Below, piece by piece: positions 63,601 to 64,000 of a stretch of 64,000 bases of DNA; position 1 is the first letter of the stretch; every line of letters begins with the position of its first letter. The position numbers were made by a program, and so were the translations under genes. Origin of the DNA: Bombus terrestris (taxonomy: Eukaryota > Arthropoda > Insecta > Hymenoptera > Apidae); contig NC_063277.1 of NCBI RefSeq assembly GCF_910591885.1, positions 1,922,001 to 1,986,000 of the forward strand. Reading direction: 5' to 3'. The notes under the pieces were generated by a model. It did not search any database. It saw nothing but the letters and a program-made list of their open reading frames with translations, and was not told the origin of the DNA.

Positions 63601-64000
63601 GTATCATCAAAGGTTATATAAAATATAATTGTTATATTACCTGTTCATTAAAATTTCTCATAAAAGGACTCGAACGTTTGCTCACGCTGTCTGTTACGAT
63701 TTAAAACTTCTAGATGTGAGCTATATCGAATAGAAATCAGAATTGAGCATTATTCAAATGAAATATTTAAAAATTAATTATTTAATTCTAATCACTCAGG
63801 CCATGAAAGACTTGATATTTTTTATTTACACTATTCGCGTGTTATCCTGTTAATATTCATCTCCATTAATCTGCAGGTAATTTCCATGTAAGCTGCCCAT
63901 GAAAACCGATTTTACTTGCTTTGGTATTGTCTTGCCCCTACGAAAGGCAAGTCTTTCTTGCAGCGGCGTTCGAAGGGTTCGCGTCATTGTTCCTTTCCTC
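60685..64000 (+). CDS. gene G: DM4/DM12-family protein, 5' part only (exons 1 and 2)
   Basis: Exon 1 60685-60849 (phase 0 end) and exon 2 62282-62460 (phase 2 end, GTAAGT donor) encode the first 114 residues. The signal peptide is MCLLFFILCIELLYSNVLVS; RSKR (36-39) precedes EYLVFPEGSNIQ; exon 2 reads LVYCMTISTYAKPEG, AWELPSK and a strong RRSRR site (99-103), then MELLLG. The closest paralogue by sequence is F: same FPEGSN segment, same extra cysteine (C59), same WELPSK. The two exons carrying the paired cysteines were not found between 62461 and 64000, so they should lie beyond the right edge; I cannot exclude that they were lost. A 58-codon frame at about 63190-63376 shows no family motif. 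Confidence 0.86.

Overview
The window reads as insect nuclear DNA, most likely from a bee or another aculeate hymenopteran. It is AT-rich but dense in CpG, its genes have short exons split by GT-AG introns, and it carries short mariner-type inverted-repeat elements (ends reading TTAGGTTGTCC or TTGGGTTGGCAAC, flanked by TA), copia-type solo LTRs and a decayed jockey-like reverse transcriptase piece. The taxon is an inference; no species-diagnostic gene is present.

The main content is a head-to-tail tandem array of paralogous genes, all on the + strand, encoding small secreted proteins of the insect DM4/DM12 family (a domain family of unknown function named for Drosophila and Anopheles proteins and defined by four conserved cysteines). 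I assembled six complete genes and the 5' half of a seventh, labelled here A to G: A (7950-10705, 210 aa), B (14914-20670, 206 aa), C (27411-33964, 189 aa), D (37007-41560, 203 aa), E (44394-49814, 161 aa), F (51782-55664, 187 aa) and G (60685 to beyond the right edge). Each has a signal peptide, usually a basic cleavage-like site, a short aromatic/proline segment (in F and G YL[IV]FPEGSN[IV]Q), a hydrophobic segment ending in a [LM]-P motif, often a second basic site, and a C-terminal module with invariant C-X5-C and C-X6-C pairs. All splice phases agree, and every assembled frame is open to its stop. A frameshifted exon remnant (36093-36260) lies between C and D, and a divergent candidate exon (18832-19047) sits in the long first intron of B.

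Layout. 1-7949 is gene-free and rich in transposon remains: two solo LTRs, a non-LTR retrotransposon fragment, mariner-type miniature elements and a long AG microsatellite. From 7950 to the right edge, DM4/DM12 genes alternate with 2-7 kb of non-coding DNA. Three miniature mariner elements of nearly identical size (212-214 bp) all lie in introns of these genes, and three copia-type solo LTRs with perfect 5-bp target duplications lie in or just upstream of them. I saw no convincing tRNA, rRNA, CRISPR or bacterial-type feature and no convincing minus-strand gene.

How the genes act together is not known. Same strand, shared architecture and conserved splice positions show origin by tandem duplication. 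The basic sites flanking the conserved segment suggest processed secreted precursors; that is inference. Two structural classes exist: A and B lack the phase-2 intron just before the first cysteine pair, while C, D, E and F have it (G has the matching donor).
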